From Cymodocea nodosa (taxonomy: Eukaryota > Streptophyta > Magnoliopsida > Alismatales > Cymodoceaceae): DNA of 64,000 nt. Numbering within the stretch: position 1 is the first letter of the stretch; each line of letters begins with the position of its first letter. A program made the position numbers and the translations under genes. This document shows positions 40,201 through 55,200 of this stretch, one piece after another. The DNA is taken from assembly GCA_036874045.1 (NCBI GenBank), contig CM072341.1, positions 18,178,501 to 18,242,500 on the forward strand, read 5' to 3'. The notes below the pieces were generated by a model. It had not been told where the DNA came from. It saw nothing but the letters and a program-made list of their open reading frames with translations, and searched no databases.

Positions 40201-43200
40201 ACATAACACTAACATCGTTCAGTGGTAAAAGTTATACAATTATAGACGTATCAGTCTTAATGTAATATCTATACTCTTATCTAAAAATCAAGGTGTGAGT
40301 TTGCCTTTTCCAATTACCCAAAATGCCCTTCATTAAGTCATATCATATCATATCATATCGTATCCTATCCTATCATATCATATCATATATGCTCTTAAAT
40401 CCTTTCACATTTGTCCATATTACCTAGGAAAAATTATTATTACAAATACCTATGTTACATTTACAATTTAATTTTATCCTTTATGAATACGAACTGTTCC
40501 TATTTATTATTAAATTTTTGTCTGTTATTTTTATATTTTTTAATTACAGATTTGTCATATCATTTCTATCATATTATTCATATTACTCTTATATGTCAGA
40601 TTACTTTTACATATCACATGTTCTTGGCACAAGGACTTACGCCAGTTTGAAAAAAAAAAGGATGCCTAGAACCATGTCGGCAGTGAACATGAATAGGAAT
40701 TGTGTTTTCCTTCAAGGAACAACCAAAACATGTGGTACTTCAAATCAATAACATAAGCAAAACAATAAAAACTGAAAGAAACTTGCCTGGTTGTATGCTA
40801 TGTTACCCATAGCTTGCTTTCCCATTGCACACTATAAAAAATAACAATGATTGCCTCAGAAGAATCATCGTAACTACAAAAAAATCACCAAAAATGTGAT
40901 TATGCAAAACCTGATATGTATTACGAGGAGACTGGTTATGATGTGGATAAGGAATCAATCCAGCACAAACGCCTAAGAGTGTGAAAGGCTCAATCTCTAT
41001 ATGTGTTGTATCAGTTTCAGCTTCCTCCTCATACAAAGCAATCTAAAACAATATATTGAAATAAAGTGAACAATGAATGTTAATATCCAGAATTTAAAGA
41101 TAATAACTCAAACAGAATAATAATATAGACTAACCAGTGAATTATTTTCTTCATTAACATCCAAATATTCAATCAATCCATCACGTAGAAAGTCATTGAA
41201 TTTACAAACACCATCCTTTAAGAAACAAATGAGAATAAAAAAGAGATCATTAAGATCCAAGTATTCAATCAATCTGTCACACCATCACACAGAATGTCAT
41301 CAACCTTAACAAACACCATCGTCCAAACTAGAATGTTATCAAACATAAGAAAATAATTTATCCAACAAAATACATACGCACCTGTAATTCTTTCATATGA
41401 TGTTCTTTGATCCTAGATATGCCTTTGTCTGCTATGACAAGTGGACGACACACACGACCACCATCTGAAGCAACATAAATGCAACTCTGAAATTTAATTT
41501 GTTATGGAATCAGTACCATTGTTCCAAAACAAGCTGTAGAAATAAAATAGACCATTATATGGAGCCTAATTCACTTGTAGATAAAGCAATAAGTTGTGTG
41601 TACATTAAGTAGTCATTCTCCAATATGGTAAATTGTACTATTCGTAATGCAATATTATTATCTCCTTTCTCTCTTGACACATGGACAGACCAACAGTACA
41701 GCCACTTTGAATCAACCTACAGATTTTTTGCATATGGACTACTGATTTTCATGTTTTTGAACACTAGAACTATGATTTAGATAAATAATTAAATCATCTC
41801 AATACTCAAAATAAAATTGAATCAACTCACAAAACCATGTTTGAACCACTTAACCCAAAATGGGCTAGTTTAAGATTTAAATAACTACAGTAGAAATCAG
41901 ATGCTAAAATGCATAGACACAAAAAAAGAGTTGCTTCCTTAAATCTAAACAATATCAAAAGCAAATTTATGCAAGGATAAATTATAATGAATGGATTGCA
42001 TGATGTAGTCATAGCCAGAGTACTGAAGAATGAACCAGATTACTCATGAAGACATGAGAACTTAAATAAAATTCATACTTTGAAGCATCTCAAATCAATA
42101 TTAAGTCAGCACAGAAGAGTCTTTCAAATCTCGTCTTACTCAATAGAATCAAGGAAAATATAAGTCGTTTCCTAGCTTTGTTTGGGTTACTGTTCTTCCT
42201 TTTTAGTTTTTTTTTTGGGTTTCCATTTCCCAAAATCTATCTTTTCCTACTTGTTTTGTTTTCAGCTTGCCAATGGTTGCATAGGCCTTTTTTTCTTCCA
42301 ATTTTAATCTATTCCTCCATGCCACAATAACTTGTGTCATAATCTCACTACATGAGGCTGGTTACATGAATTCTTTTCTTTTATACATTTCTATGGTAAA
42401 TTACATAAATTTAAATTTTTTCTCACAAATCCTAACTAAATAGTTTTAGATTTTCTTTCTTTTTTAAATTTCTTCTGCACTAATTAATTCTCCTAATCTG
42501 TCCGACCATGCTACTCAAAAAAAATCATGCTGGCCATATACAGCACTTAATTGAAAAAATAAGGAAAGAACTCATGTAAAAATGAATGGAACAAATTAAA
42601 TGCAAGAAATTACCTGCTTTTCATTGACGAAAATGCTTACAAATTCCCCAATTTTACCAGACCTCCTCAAAATTCTCATAGTATTAGCAAAGGACTAGAA
42701 AAATATGAACAAAAAAAAATTAAAAAGTAATTACATGTACAATTCCATGAAACAGTGACCATGTTATACATACCTGTGGTTTACTATGCTTTCCAAGTAT
42801 AAGACCATTAAATATAACCAAATATGCACCACGTGTATGAAGCTCTTCTGCTGAAAGCGTGGCCAAGTCTGTTACCCCCAAACTATAGCACTGAAAACAG
42901 GTAACACAGCACAATCTTTAAAACTTCTAAACCAATGTGATAAATATCATTTCACACCTAAAAATCAGTTTACAAAAAGTATGGGCAGATACACATGGCA
43001 ACATATCAAGCAGCCTGATATAAGATGAACAAGTTCAATACACCATATGAAAAAATGATTACAAGAAGAGGCACATAAATACATTGCTTATTACGGAAAA
43101 TCATATATCAACACAACAAATAAACAAAACGCATACACCATAATGATAAAAATCCTTTTCCTGAAAGGTCACAGTTAGGGAAATTTTATTGTGCATGTAG

Positions 43201-46200
43201 ATGATACCAATAAAATGGAAACCTCTGTTTCATAATGCACCTAGTGAAAATGAGCTGTGATTAATTGAAAACAGAATCAATACTAGTTTTTTAAGATTAT
43301 AATTGGGGATTCTCTTTAGGTCTAATTAACACTAAAGAATGAGGTAGAAAGCATGAATCAATCCATTGCTAATGAAGGGATTACACATAAATACTGTTTT
43401 GAATTAAACAGATATTCAGTAACCCAATAATGCATACATACTTGTATGACATAATATCAACAAACACCCACCTCAAGCTGAAATCATAAGATTTAAAACA
43501 AAACCCTTAGGTAAAAATATCTTCACACTGATCAAAGAATTAAGTGTAAATGGGAAGGATAACTCTCCTCAACACCAAATTTCAAACATAATGAGAATCT
43601 GCCTCTATATTTTTAGTATGCTCGTGAAAGATGACAACTTAATTATCACACTATACATGCATGGGCACATCAACAAAAAAATCAAGCTCTATAAGTGAGC
43701 AAAGCCACATCATCTGACATGTAGTCTATTCTAGAAATCCACACTCTACCTTTGCATTAGATTTTGTTAGAGTGTATAATAATTTAATCCTTTTATGGAT
43801 CCTGAGTAGGGTTAGTACTGTGTGGATTTAGTGCTACACTACTTATCTTGCATTAGTTCATCTTGTGTAGCCTTTACATATAGAGGCCCTTATGTTTATT
43901 AATGAGATTAATCTATTTCCACAAATCAAAGCCTAGATTTTGAATGTTCAAGAGCATAAATGATCTAAGTAGAGAGGAAAGAAATCCTACCTACCACCCT
44001 CCTCCCAATTGGGTACTTTCTTTTGTACTAATTAATTCTTCTCACCTAATTGGTGCATTCATTGATCTTCTTAAAATATGACCAAATCACCTAAGCCAAT
44101 TTTTCCTCATTTTATTTTTAATTGGTGTAACTCCTACTCTATTCCTAATAAAATTATCTTTTAGTTTATCCCTTTTTTTTAACTATAATTCCCCAATCTA
44201 TTAACAAGGTGGGGGGCAATCAAAAAGAAGAGAATTACAAGTATGAAGGCCCTACAACCAAGCCAGCCAGAATAGTCAGAAAACTACTCATACACCAATG
44301 TCAAACCAAAATCAAGGACCACTTGCATTAGAGGACCCACTTGGTGGGAACCGTCATCGTATCCATCAGCAGATGCCTTCAGCCTAGCAAGGGAAAATTA
44401 GTCAACCACCTAAAGACTGCATGTTGTCTAATCAACTCCCACTTTGCAAGAAAGTTAGCAACCTAATTGGCCTCATGAGAAATGTGCGAGGAGTGTACCC
44501 GCTCTAGTAGTTCACACAGGCTAAACTAGATTAGCAATGACTTACCCACCATGCAATTTCTGTTTGTGATTCCATTGTAAATCTATAGGAAGTCAATCTC
44601 CACCTTAATGTGGTTCAAAGAGAGACCAAAATCTTTGCACATGGTTAAGCCCTAATATAAGGCATGAAGTTCCACCAGCAACACGTTAGAGTGACCATAG
44701 CACTCATTGAAGGCCAATATCAAACCACCCAAAGCATCCCTAACAATTCCACCCTCATTGCATTTTAGTTCATCCCTTATAGTAGTACCACTCATCTATC
44801 TAAATATATGCATTTTGACAACACCAACTTTTTGAATATGATAATACTTTACAATTCAACATTCTAAGTCATAAAATATGTTTAAAAAAATAATAATTTT
44901 ATAAAAAAAAATCTTTTAATTTTGAAAGTATCCTCCTATCACATAACATTCCAAAAGTATATTTCTACTTCATTTATGCTACTTTAATCCTATGAATAAC
45001 ATCCTCTATAATTTAAATCTTTTCTTACAATTTCTACCCAATTAGGCCTTCCTCTACTTCTTTTAAATTCTTCTGCATTAATTAATTCTCCTCTCTTAAC
45101 TAGTGCATTCTTTACCCTTTAAAGGATATAACCAAGCCACTTAAGCCAATTTCATTTTATTTTATCTTTTATCGGTGTCATAAAATTATGTTTTAGTTTA
45201 TCCCTAATGGTATTACCAGTCATTCATTTAAACATTTGCATCTCTCTAACACTAACTATTAATACATGATCATACTTTAAACTCAATCATAAACTATAAA
45301 GTATGGTCAAGAAAATAACAATTTTATAAAATTTTCCTTTTAATTTTAAGAGTATCATCATTACATAACACTAAAAACATTTCAACACTTCATCTATGTC
45401 GCATTAATCCTATTAATAACATTCTCTATAATTTCTTCATTACTACTTCTTATAAACCCTAAGTAAAAGTTTTACTTTTACAAATCTCATAATTATCTAC
45501 CTGTATACCTTCATCATTATTTCTATTTTTATTGAACTTATACTCCATATAATTAATTTTTGTCTACTCAATCTAAATTCTTTAGCCTCTAACGTATTTC
45601 TCCATAATTCTAATTTAGGACTAAAGCACCACATAAATAAAATGAAGAAAAAAGGGAAAAAATCAATTTCACAAAAAAATCTTAAGGGTAGTGAAGAACA
45701 TGAGAGTGAGAGAGAGATAGAGACCACAGTGTGTAAAGCACATCTATCAAAAAAAAAGGGGAAATTTTCATAGAGAAAAAAAATGCCAAAAACAATGGTG
45801 AAAGTTTAAACCGAAAACACATCTATCAACCTTTAATTCTTCTATTTGTTTTTTTGTGTAAGGGTCGACATTAAAGCAATCTTACTCTGTCAAAGTAGTG
45901 TTTATTCTCTATGAAACAAGTCTTGTGATGTTAGGTAGAGTTCCTCCTTCACTACTTTGGATGATTTGATGATGATTGTATTTTTAATGTACAGAAGCTT
46001 CTCTGCATGTAATTGAATATCTAACGTAATATTATTGGCTGGGTCAACTTAAAGGAGTGACCAAGTTAAGTTTAACAGAGTTTATGCCTATCTACCTTGT
46101 AGTCGAAAATTTGGCTATTGTTTCTACTTGCATATACTACCGATATGATGTTACTTTTGCTACTACAACTGTTACAGTTCCCACCTATCCAATGTCTACT

Positions 46201-49200
46201 ATAGTTTTCTATGTTTTGTCATTTATTATGGTTGACTCTATTGCATGCTGAAAATCTTAGATCCTCAGCGTAAGGAGGAGTGTTAAAACATGTAATAATT
46301 GGATCTCAATCCTAAGTAAGGTTAGGTAATGTTAGTAGAGGTTTGATGCACCCAAAATTGAACAAACAATAAAATAGTATCACTAATAAAATAGTAATCA
46401 AAAAAGAATCTATAACACTGGTCGTCGAATTACTATCCTTGTAGAAACCTATGCCTAGGTTGGACAATGGAACTTCTCCAAATAACAATTTGATCTATGA
46501 TTGGTCTAACCACAATGCTTACATGCAAGAAGCACTCAACTATCTATAAGTCTTCCTTGATCTCTTTCCATGCTTGAACCACAACCACCACCATAATAGG
46601 CAACATGATAGACTGATCAGTGATATTAAAAGGAGTTGGAGGCAAAATCCAAACTCTGGAGGATATGGTTTATGGATCTAGCACCATGTAACCACCGTGT
46701 ATCTACCCTTAAATCTAAGTGAAAAGATCTAGGTTAAGTCTCTATAGGTAGGAAGCAACTACCAACTCCTCCTGATACTACCATAATCTGGTCATATCAA
46801 TCATCACTGACAATTAGATATCAAACTCACCTATAAGTGCACGAAATGTAGTAAAGTGATCTTAAATTAATCTGTCTCCCTAGTGACTTGTGAAGATCCA
46901 CTCATACAACTTCAACACCCAAAAAATGTTCTTTTCATGTTTGTATGTGCTCTTCAAGGTATATAATATCTTTTTTCTTAGTTGAAGTAACATGACATTA
47001 AGGGGCATAAAAGGTTTTGTGTTGTTGAACATCCATGATACCACAGGAACATGTTTCTCTTGCCAATCTTCATATATGACATCCTTTACATTAGTAGGAG
47101 AAAGTGTAAAGTGTCAAATCTTATGTGCAATGAATGTCTCCAAACTGAGCCCACAAAATAAGTTATTGTTGTTAAGTTTCTTTAATGTGTCACCAAGATT
47201 CTTTACAAATCAATCATCAAAAGCCATTGGAAAGGTGAAGATTCTTTCCCCTCTCCCATCCATGTCCTCCTAAATACATATTGTCTCCCCACAAAACCGT
47301 AGAAACCACTAACCAGCAATTCCCCACCCTAACTAAAGACAAATAATTGTTGACAACACTTCCAAGATTGTCAGCTGCCACTGACAACCTTCCAAAGCTG
47401 CCAGCTACTTGTCATTCTTCCCTAGGATAGGGAACTACCACTCCAGCCAAAAGATGGAGCAAATTAAAGCTACAACCATCCATAAATAAATAGATACTTA
47501 TATGAATAAATATATCCTTATATGGATCGCAGGGTTAAAATAAGTTAGGATTTCTTGAAGGTAAGTCCTACATTGATTGTTGTGAAATGATCTCTTTCTT
47601 GTAGTCTCTATATATGGAAAGATTGTCTCTGTTGATAAATCAATCATCTCATTCACCATTTTTATTTTCACAAAATGAATTAAATATTGCTACCTGTTAA
47701 ACCATAAAAGGCAAGATTGCAGATATGGTAATACAGATAAGAAACTATTTGCATTTTATTATAGTTTCTACTTTTGTCAGGGAAAGATCTTGTTGATCAC
47801 CCTTTATTATTAGAAGAAACTTTTTTATTAATAAAAGGAACCAAATTACCCTGTCCAATAAAAGGAACATACTCTGACAACCCAAGTATCCTCTTGAATG
47901 TATTTCATTCCTTCAGTTCTGCATCACAATCTAAGTTTATTTATTCTCGTTTATGCTGTTATGCATCTTCCTTTGGCATTATTCAAACAGACCAATACAC
48001 TGCACAATATTCCCACAAGGAAGGTGCATGAAGATGATCCGTTTTGTGAATCTTATGACATGCTAAGAGCTTGTTTCCATGATAGAAAAAGTTGAAATCC
48101 ATATATTGAATAATCAACTTTATTTATGTAAAAAGGAAATATATTTAGAAAAAAGTAGAATTTCTAGTGTGTAAAGACAAACCAAGGAAATCAGAGGACC
48201 CTCATCATCATCGGTGGTAACATGAGTCATTAGTGCCAAATTTTTTGTCAAGCCACAACTTTCACCTTCAGGTGTATCACACGGACAAAGCATTCCCCAC
48301 TGTGTCAAAATGAAATTCCACTCGTGATATTTCCAGTCTTAACATTAAAAAATAAAGACAAGCTGAAGTTCTGGTCTATTTACAGAATAGAAAATATTCA
48401 TACAGAAAGATGAAAGGAAAATAAGAAATAGATTCGATAATAATATCCTTACCTGGCTAGGCTGTAATGCCCTTGGTCCACTTACTTTCCTAGTTTTCTC
48501 AAATTGTGGGGATATCCTTGTCATGTGTCCTAAAGCTGCAATAAATGAAAGCCTAGAGAGTGTCTGCAGAAAAACAATCAAAAGATGACAACATCATCCA
48601 GAAAAAAAAAAAACCAAAAAAATTGAGGATTGCGTATAACCTGTGAAACACCCTTTCTGTGCATTTTAAACCTCTTCACATCCCAATTACCAGTAGATAA
48701 GGCAGTCTCTAATCCTCTTGTAATGTTAAGAGTATTGATGTACTACAGGAAAAAAGGACTTCATTTAGATAATTCTGCTAACAAAATGCATTTACTAGGC
48801 TTTAAATTTTGGAATTTTTTGGTATCATTAACAGCCATATTTGAGCTTCAAGTACTAATATGGACACATTTTGCACTTATTTCTATGTAATGATGAACAC
48901 CACAGAAAAAGGTAATTTATCATAGAAATTTTTATCACTTTCCTTAATGTTTCAGATTTAAGACACTAGTTCCACATATCCTGCATCAGAAGTTCAGAAC
49001 CACAATCAAGATAAACAATAAATGTGATATTATACACTTACTTTTCATTACATACAATTTACGACTTTGTTTGTTTACCTTTAAGCTCCAACTTTCAGAA
49101 ACTTAAAGCTAAGAGTTAAGAGTTGAAAGTTAGATGACACTCTAATTTTACATAGAGAGTCGAGACTTGCATCTAACGAAAACTTTACAGCTCCACAAAA

Positions 49201-52200
49201 ATAAGTTTGAAATTTCTTATATTACCCTTAGTTTGAAGTGAATTGTTTATTTATTAACATTGCGAAAGAATAAATTATTCTGCTCATTTGTGTTTATGAC
49301 ATTAATTATTCTGCTCATCTTTGCAAAAGAATAAATTATTTATTATTCTTCAAATCTTAGACGAGCAAATAATCTTGAACAAGCCATTAATAAGAACTTT
49401 GCTAACTGGATATTAATCCTCAATAGAACAACAATACACAATGAAAAAACTGAAAAATAATGACACAAAAATGACAATCCTGATGTTAACTCGACACAAA
49501 ATCACTGGAAGTAGAAAATATATTAAAAAAATAGTGTAATTTCACCACTGAATGTTTCTCCATCATCCCCCAAATTGCAACTCCTCAAACTAATAAACCC
49601 TAGGATTTCACCACTTTCATCTCACTGTCACCTTGAAGCTATGGGGGAGTGCTTGCAGTCATCAGAAGTTTCCACACCTCTCTCTGCTCAATTGTATAAC
49701 GAAAGAAATGGCAATTGTTGAAGCCAGTATCATGAGCATGGGGGAAGTGACAATGGAAAAGGGCAAAGAGGAGAGAAGCCGGTAGTGCAAACAATTGTTT
49801 TAACAATAAAAAAAAAAAGGGCGAATGATATTTGAATACAGTGGTATATGCATAATTTCACTCTAGATCTTTCAAAATGCTTACAAGCAAAAAAGCTCAT
49901 AGAACTACAAAAAAGAATTGAATGCTATAGTAACTTTCACCACTACAAGTCCTTAGCTCTCCAGGCTTCCGAAAGCTGGAGACACAAACAAATAGACCCT
50001 ATATAGATTTACCAGCGGTGACCATGTATCACTCTCTGGAACAAACAGTGATCCAACACTATTTAAGATATTTTTTAATATTGTATTTTTTATTTTAGTA
50101 TCATACTATCATCTGGGTTTTGGACCTCTCATTTTGTTATTGTGTATTGACTTTTGTAACAAAGTAATTTGTAAATTGTGACTTCTAGAAAATATTATGT
50201 TACATTTTTACAAGTTAATTTATACATTATGTTGTTCAATATATTAAAAATATTCATTGATGCAAAATGTAATTAATTAATGTTGTTAGAATTAGTAAAA
50301 AATAATGAAATTTTTTGAAAAAAAAGAAGATGATTCTCATTATAATTTAAAAAGTAGACAAAAAATTTATTCTTTTGATACAAAAAGAATAATTTTTTGA
50401 TTATAATCTCATCAAAAGGATGAAGGAATACAAAAAAAAGCAGTAAACAAAAACACAACACTAAAAAGACCCCACTGCATAGAAATGAGACAAAACTCCA
50501 AGGTCCCAAAAAAGAATAGGAAAGAGTGCAAAACATCATCCACTGTAAAGCTTCCTCCAGATACTCCATATAATTGCATGCTCTTTAAGACACAATTGAT
50601 GCTGCTCCATTGACCATTTTCCTTGCATTTGCCCCTCCATCAATTCCAAAAAGGAATGGCCATTGATGGAATTCACGTCCATCACAACATCTCTACAAAT
50701 ATATTTCGCTAAACAAGAGATATACAACATGTGATCTAGATTTTCAACGTTATCTCCACACATCAGGGATGTCAGGTCATCATTTCCAGCCCATCTACTT
50801 CTATAAAATTCAGTAAGGACTTCCAAATTACACACCAATCACACAAAGAATTTGACTTACAAAGGTGACTGTCTTTCCATATGAATCTATGAAATTTCCA
50901 ATGTTCAGTCATATGTGAGAGATTTTTGTATTATGCATTTGTCTGTGAAGAAAGTCCACTGGAGTGCAACATCTAATGCAGCTTGTTGGTCCTTCACAGA
51001 TCCGCAAGACACCTGTTTTCTATTCACATAAATTAGCTGGATTCCTTCTTCCATTACATTATCACTAGGATGCCTTCTGAAATGCAAGTCTCTTGCCCAT
51101 TGGCCTGCATTGTAGGCTCCCATCTGCACTATGCTATGTTTGTCCTTGGACAGCTGCCAGGTAATATCGAAGTCTGATTTTAATACTTGATCTCCTCCCA
51201 AAAATGATCTCCACCCAAATATTTATCCTCCCAAAAATGATTTGTCCATCTTCTCTAAGTATGAATCGTCTACTTTTCTCATAAAATTCTCTCATGCACT
51301 TTACTCCTCTCCAGAAACAAGATATTTGCCTAACCTCTCCCTTTTGAATTTTATTATAGCAGATATAATATTTTGCCTCTATGGTTCTGACCCACATGAC
51401 ATCTGGATTATCTTCTTTTTTCCATGATCATTTTAATAGCATATCATTTGGATAAAAACCTTAATTTTCCTAAACCCAATCCTCCCTCTTTCGTTTTGCA
51501 TATCTCCTCCCAATTGATCAGATGAACTGCTATGCCATCAGTCCTAATACCCTGCCAAAGCTCCTCATCTTCCTCTCGACCTCCTCTATGATTCCTGTTG
51601 GCAGCCGCGAACCAGCCATGTGAAAAACTAGTAGGGAGGCCAAAATACTTTTTATCAATACTAATCTACACCAAAAGCTAAGAAGTCTTCACTTCCACCC
51701 TTCTATTCTTCTGTTAAAATTGTCACATAAAAACCATCAATCCACTATTTTGGGCTGCTTTAACAACAGTGACAAACCCAGATATTGGAGTGGAAATTTT
51801 CTATTTTGCAACAAAGGATCTTAGCCATGATTTCTAATTCTTTCTCATCCCCACATGAACTCCCATCAAAGAGCTTTATTTAAAAATTGATCTTAAGGGG
51901 TGATATCATCTCAAAATATCTGAGGGTGAAAGTCAACTTTTCTACCTGCTCAGCTGAGTGTCCACAGAACATTAATGTGTCAATGGCAAAGTTGGAGCAT
52001 AATTATCTTAAGACCTTGAACAATCTCCCAACCTTCTAACCACCCTGACTTCATTGTCCAAACACACATGAAGGGACAAGCATTCACAGAGGTTGAAGAG
52101 CAATGGCAACTGTGGGTCCTTTTCTAATGCCCTTGCTGACAGTGAACAAGTCTTTGGAACTCCCATTAAGCAATACCAATCTTCTGCAGGAATGAAAAGA

Positions 52201-55200
52201 TGTGGCAAACGCATTGACACCATTTTGGTGGGAAACTGTGAGATTTCAGCACTTTAGCAAGAACAACCAGCTTATATTATTAAAACGACAGGACCATTCT
52301 TAAAATCAATCTTGCAAATCAAACTCTTTCTTTCAGCTGTGGAAAAGATCTGAAATGCAGTCTTGCGCTGACATGAATCCTTTCACCATATTTATTCCTT
52401 TGAAAAGTGCAATTTGAGAAGTATGTATTAGGTGGTGAATCACCTTGCAAAATCTGTTGGCCAAAATCTTGGTTATCATCTCCATGGTGCTATTTATAAG
52501 GCTGATTGGAATGAAATCTCCTATCTCTTCTATTCCTTTCCCTTTTGGAATGCAAAAAATAAAGGAATAATTTTTTGCATCACAGCCTTTTCCCTAGAAT
52601 TCACTTAACATTGCAATCAAGTCTTCAAAAATAGGTTGGAATTCCTGTTGGTGATACTAGGTAAATTTCCTAGTGACACCTTAACTTTCTTCTTATAAAT
52701 ACATAGGAAGCTAAAAGAAACCATACAGATTTTATTAATAGATAATCATAAATACATGTTGAATTTTTTACTTATATTAAACACATTGATCATTGATCTA
52801 AGGGTCTTCAAGCTCAACATTTCTATTAAATTTCAGCCATTAATTTTTGAACCAAGAAATTTTAACAAGTATAGTTCAGGTACTCTCCTTTAAGCATGTT
52901 TATCATGAAGCCAATAAGGTGGTGGATCTTCTTATAAAGGAGGGCATTACCACTAAAAGTCACCGCATTTTTGAGAAATTTGACGATCTCCACAAGGAAA
53001 TCAAAGGGCATCACATACCAGATGGTTGGGCACTTCCTACTAGTAGATTGTTTTAAGCTCTTTGTTTTTTACTTGTCTCTTTCTATCTGTGGGTTTTTGG
53101 TCCAGTCCCTCCCACATTGTACTTTGGTTTATTTGGACCCCCACCCCATGAAGAGATTGGGATTGGGATTAAAAAAAAAAGTTAAAATTTTAATACATGG
53201 TAAACTATAAGTCTATAACATAGATTATATAATTATTTTCAAACTTTTTAGATAAAATATATACTTTTTAGGTGGCATTTTGAGGAAACCTTCCTGGTGT
53301 CACCACCAACAAAGCTTCAGTGCTTCACTAAGGTGCTTCAAAAATCAGATTCCAGAATTTTTAGAAAAAAACTCATCCGAAATCCATCCAGCCCTGGTTC
53401 CTTCTCCCCATGCATTGGGAAAATTGCATCCCTAATCTCCACAAATATGAATTGCTTCTCCAATTCTTCATATTGAGCCAGCTCCACCTGCCTTGCTTCA
53501 TCAATTCTCTTGTGAGAAGAAATTCCTAACATTGACAATTTCTTGAACAATTTCTTCTCACATCTAGTTTGAGCAGCCCACAAGTACAAAGCCCAAAGTA
53601 GACTTTGTGTGTCCTCTATCACCTAAATATTCAGAATTTGAAAAGACTTAATCCTTGAACAATTATTCTCCTTGTAGACAAGGCATTTCTGTAGAGACCT
53701 TTGATGTAGGCAACTAGTCATAAGGATCCACTCTAGTGAACCATCTAGGATCTTACATGAATTGATTGAGGAGACTGACTATAAAAGATATATCTAAATA
53801 ACGGGAAAATATATCTTCCTGATCAAATCCATGTATCATCCCGAACACTCTAGTAAACCTAAGGAATCATCCCAACATATGGAGCTTTTCTCTATAAGTG
53901 TGCCCAAGCTTACAAGCTAAGAGTTCAGTCTCCTAAATAAGGTTCAGTGCATACTTCATTTGAGCTAATGTCATCTTTCTTTTAGCATATGCAAACTCAA
54001 TCCCTAAGAAGCATCATGACTTACCTAAATCCTTTAAGCATGTCTTAATATACTCTTACGTCTCATCAATGCCTACTATGTCACAACCCATCAGTGATAT
54101 GTCATCACTGTGGAATGTCATCACTGTAGAAAGACAAGACAACCACCTATAGTATTTTTGTAGAAAACTAAGTGATCAATTGCACTTCTCTAAAAACTTG
54201 CTTGTATAGAAATTGTATTGAACTACTCAAATCATGCATGTAGACATTGTTTTAGGCCATAAATAACCTTATTCAATCAACACACTCCTTCCCCGTAAGC
54301 AACATACCAGGCAATTTTCCCATAAGCAACACATCATTCAGGTCACAGTCAAGAAAGGTGTTACTGACGACTAACTAGTAGACCTCCATGACTCATTCAT
54401 AGCAAAGATGGCAATACCTTGATGGAGTTTAGTCCAATAATTGGAAAGCATTCCTCTATATAATCAACCTTTTATGTCTATGACTCATTCATAATGCAAA
54501 ACCAACTACAAGTCACTACACATACTATTACAAGGCACGCCACCAATTACAATGTCACATGAATCAATGCTATTATTTCTTTATCCATGGTTGCCCTCCA
54601 ATAAAGCTCAATAAAGCCTCCTACTACTTCCTAAGCACGAACTCAAAGAAGATGGACAAGAAAATACTATCAAAAGATGAGATACAACAATCATAGAAAA
54701 CAAAAATAGAAATAAGATAAGAAATGCAAGATCATGTACCCATTTGTAATGCAATGGGAGGGTCAGAATTGGGACTTGTTGATTTGCATCTGTGATCAAT
54801 GATGGTTTGGCCAAAGGAAGCACAAACAAGGTTTATTTGACATGGTGAAATGATTTTTTTTGAAAAGGTGTACAAAGATTTTCATCAAAGATAAATATAA
54901 TGTCTAACCATATATACAAGTTATAGTGTTTCAAGCTTTTTCTTTCCAAATTTGTCCTTAATTAATATAGCATATTATATGTCCTTAGGTTTTTCTTTTT
55001 CCACTTTAGCACATTTTTATTTTACAAATTTACCTTCGCACCTACTTAGCTTGGCACGAGAATGGGAGCAAGGATCAACCAAATAAAGAAAGCAATCTTA
55101 ACAAAGAAAAAAGGCACCCATGAAAGTCAAGGAAGTAGAGAGGCTAAGTCAGAAGTTGCATATGCTCTAAGGAAATATTCATCATCAAGCCCATACAATG

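Larger units (their letters stand above)
50310..53640 (-). mobile_element. L1-type LINE, reverse orientation, long but decayed
   Basis: Minus-strand translation contains, upstream to downstream, [20 protein letters not shown] then GFRMSFF (start of reverse transcriptase, about 53340-53480), a long decayed RT body, and at the 3' end [16 protein letters not shown] then [17 protein letters not shown] (zf-RVT, about 50700-50838). The 3' end lies near the T-run at about 50320. Numerous stops and shifts; inactive. It is interrupted by a smaller element at 52648-53310. Confidence 0.75.

Noticed and set aside
40200-40310. A possible second SINE ('cgttcagtggtaaaagttatac')
   Set aside because: Only a weak A-box-like phrase; no B box or tail could be found.
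40339-40390. Regular short repeats as a possible CRISPR-like or satellite array
   Set aside because: Contiguous 5-bp units without spacers: an ordinary microsatellite in a plant nuclear intron.
46992-48095. Plus-strand open frames of 65-93 codons in the NRPC2 intron
   Set aside because: No family resemblance, and flanked by LTR-like sequence.
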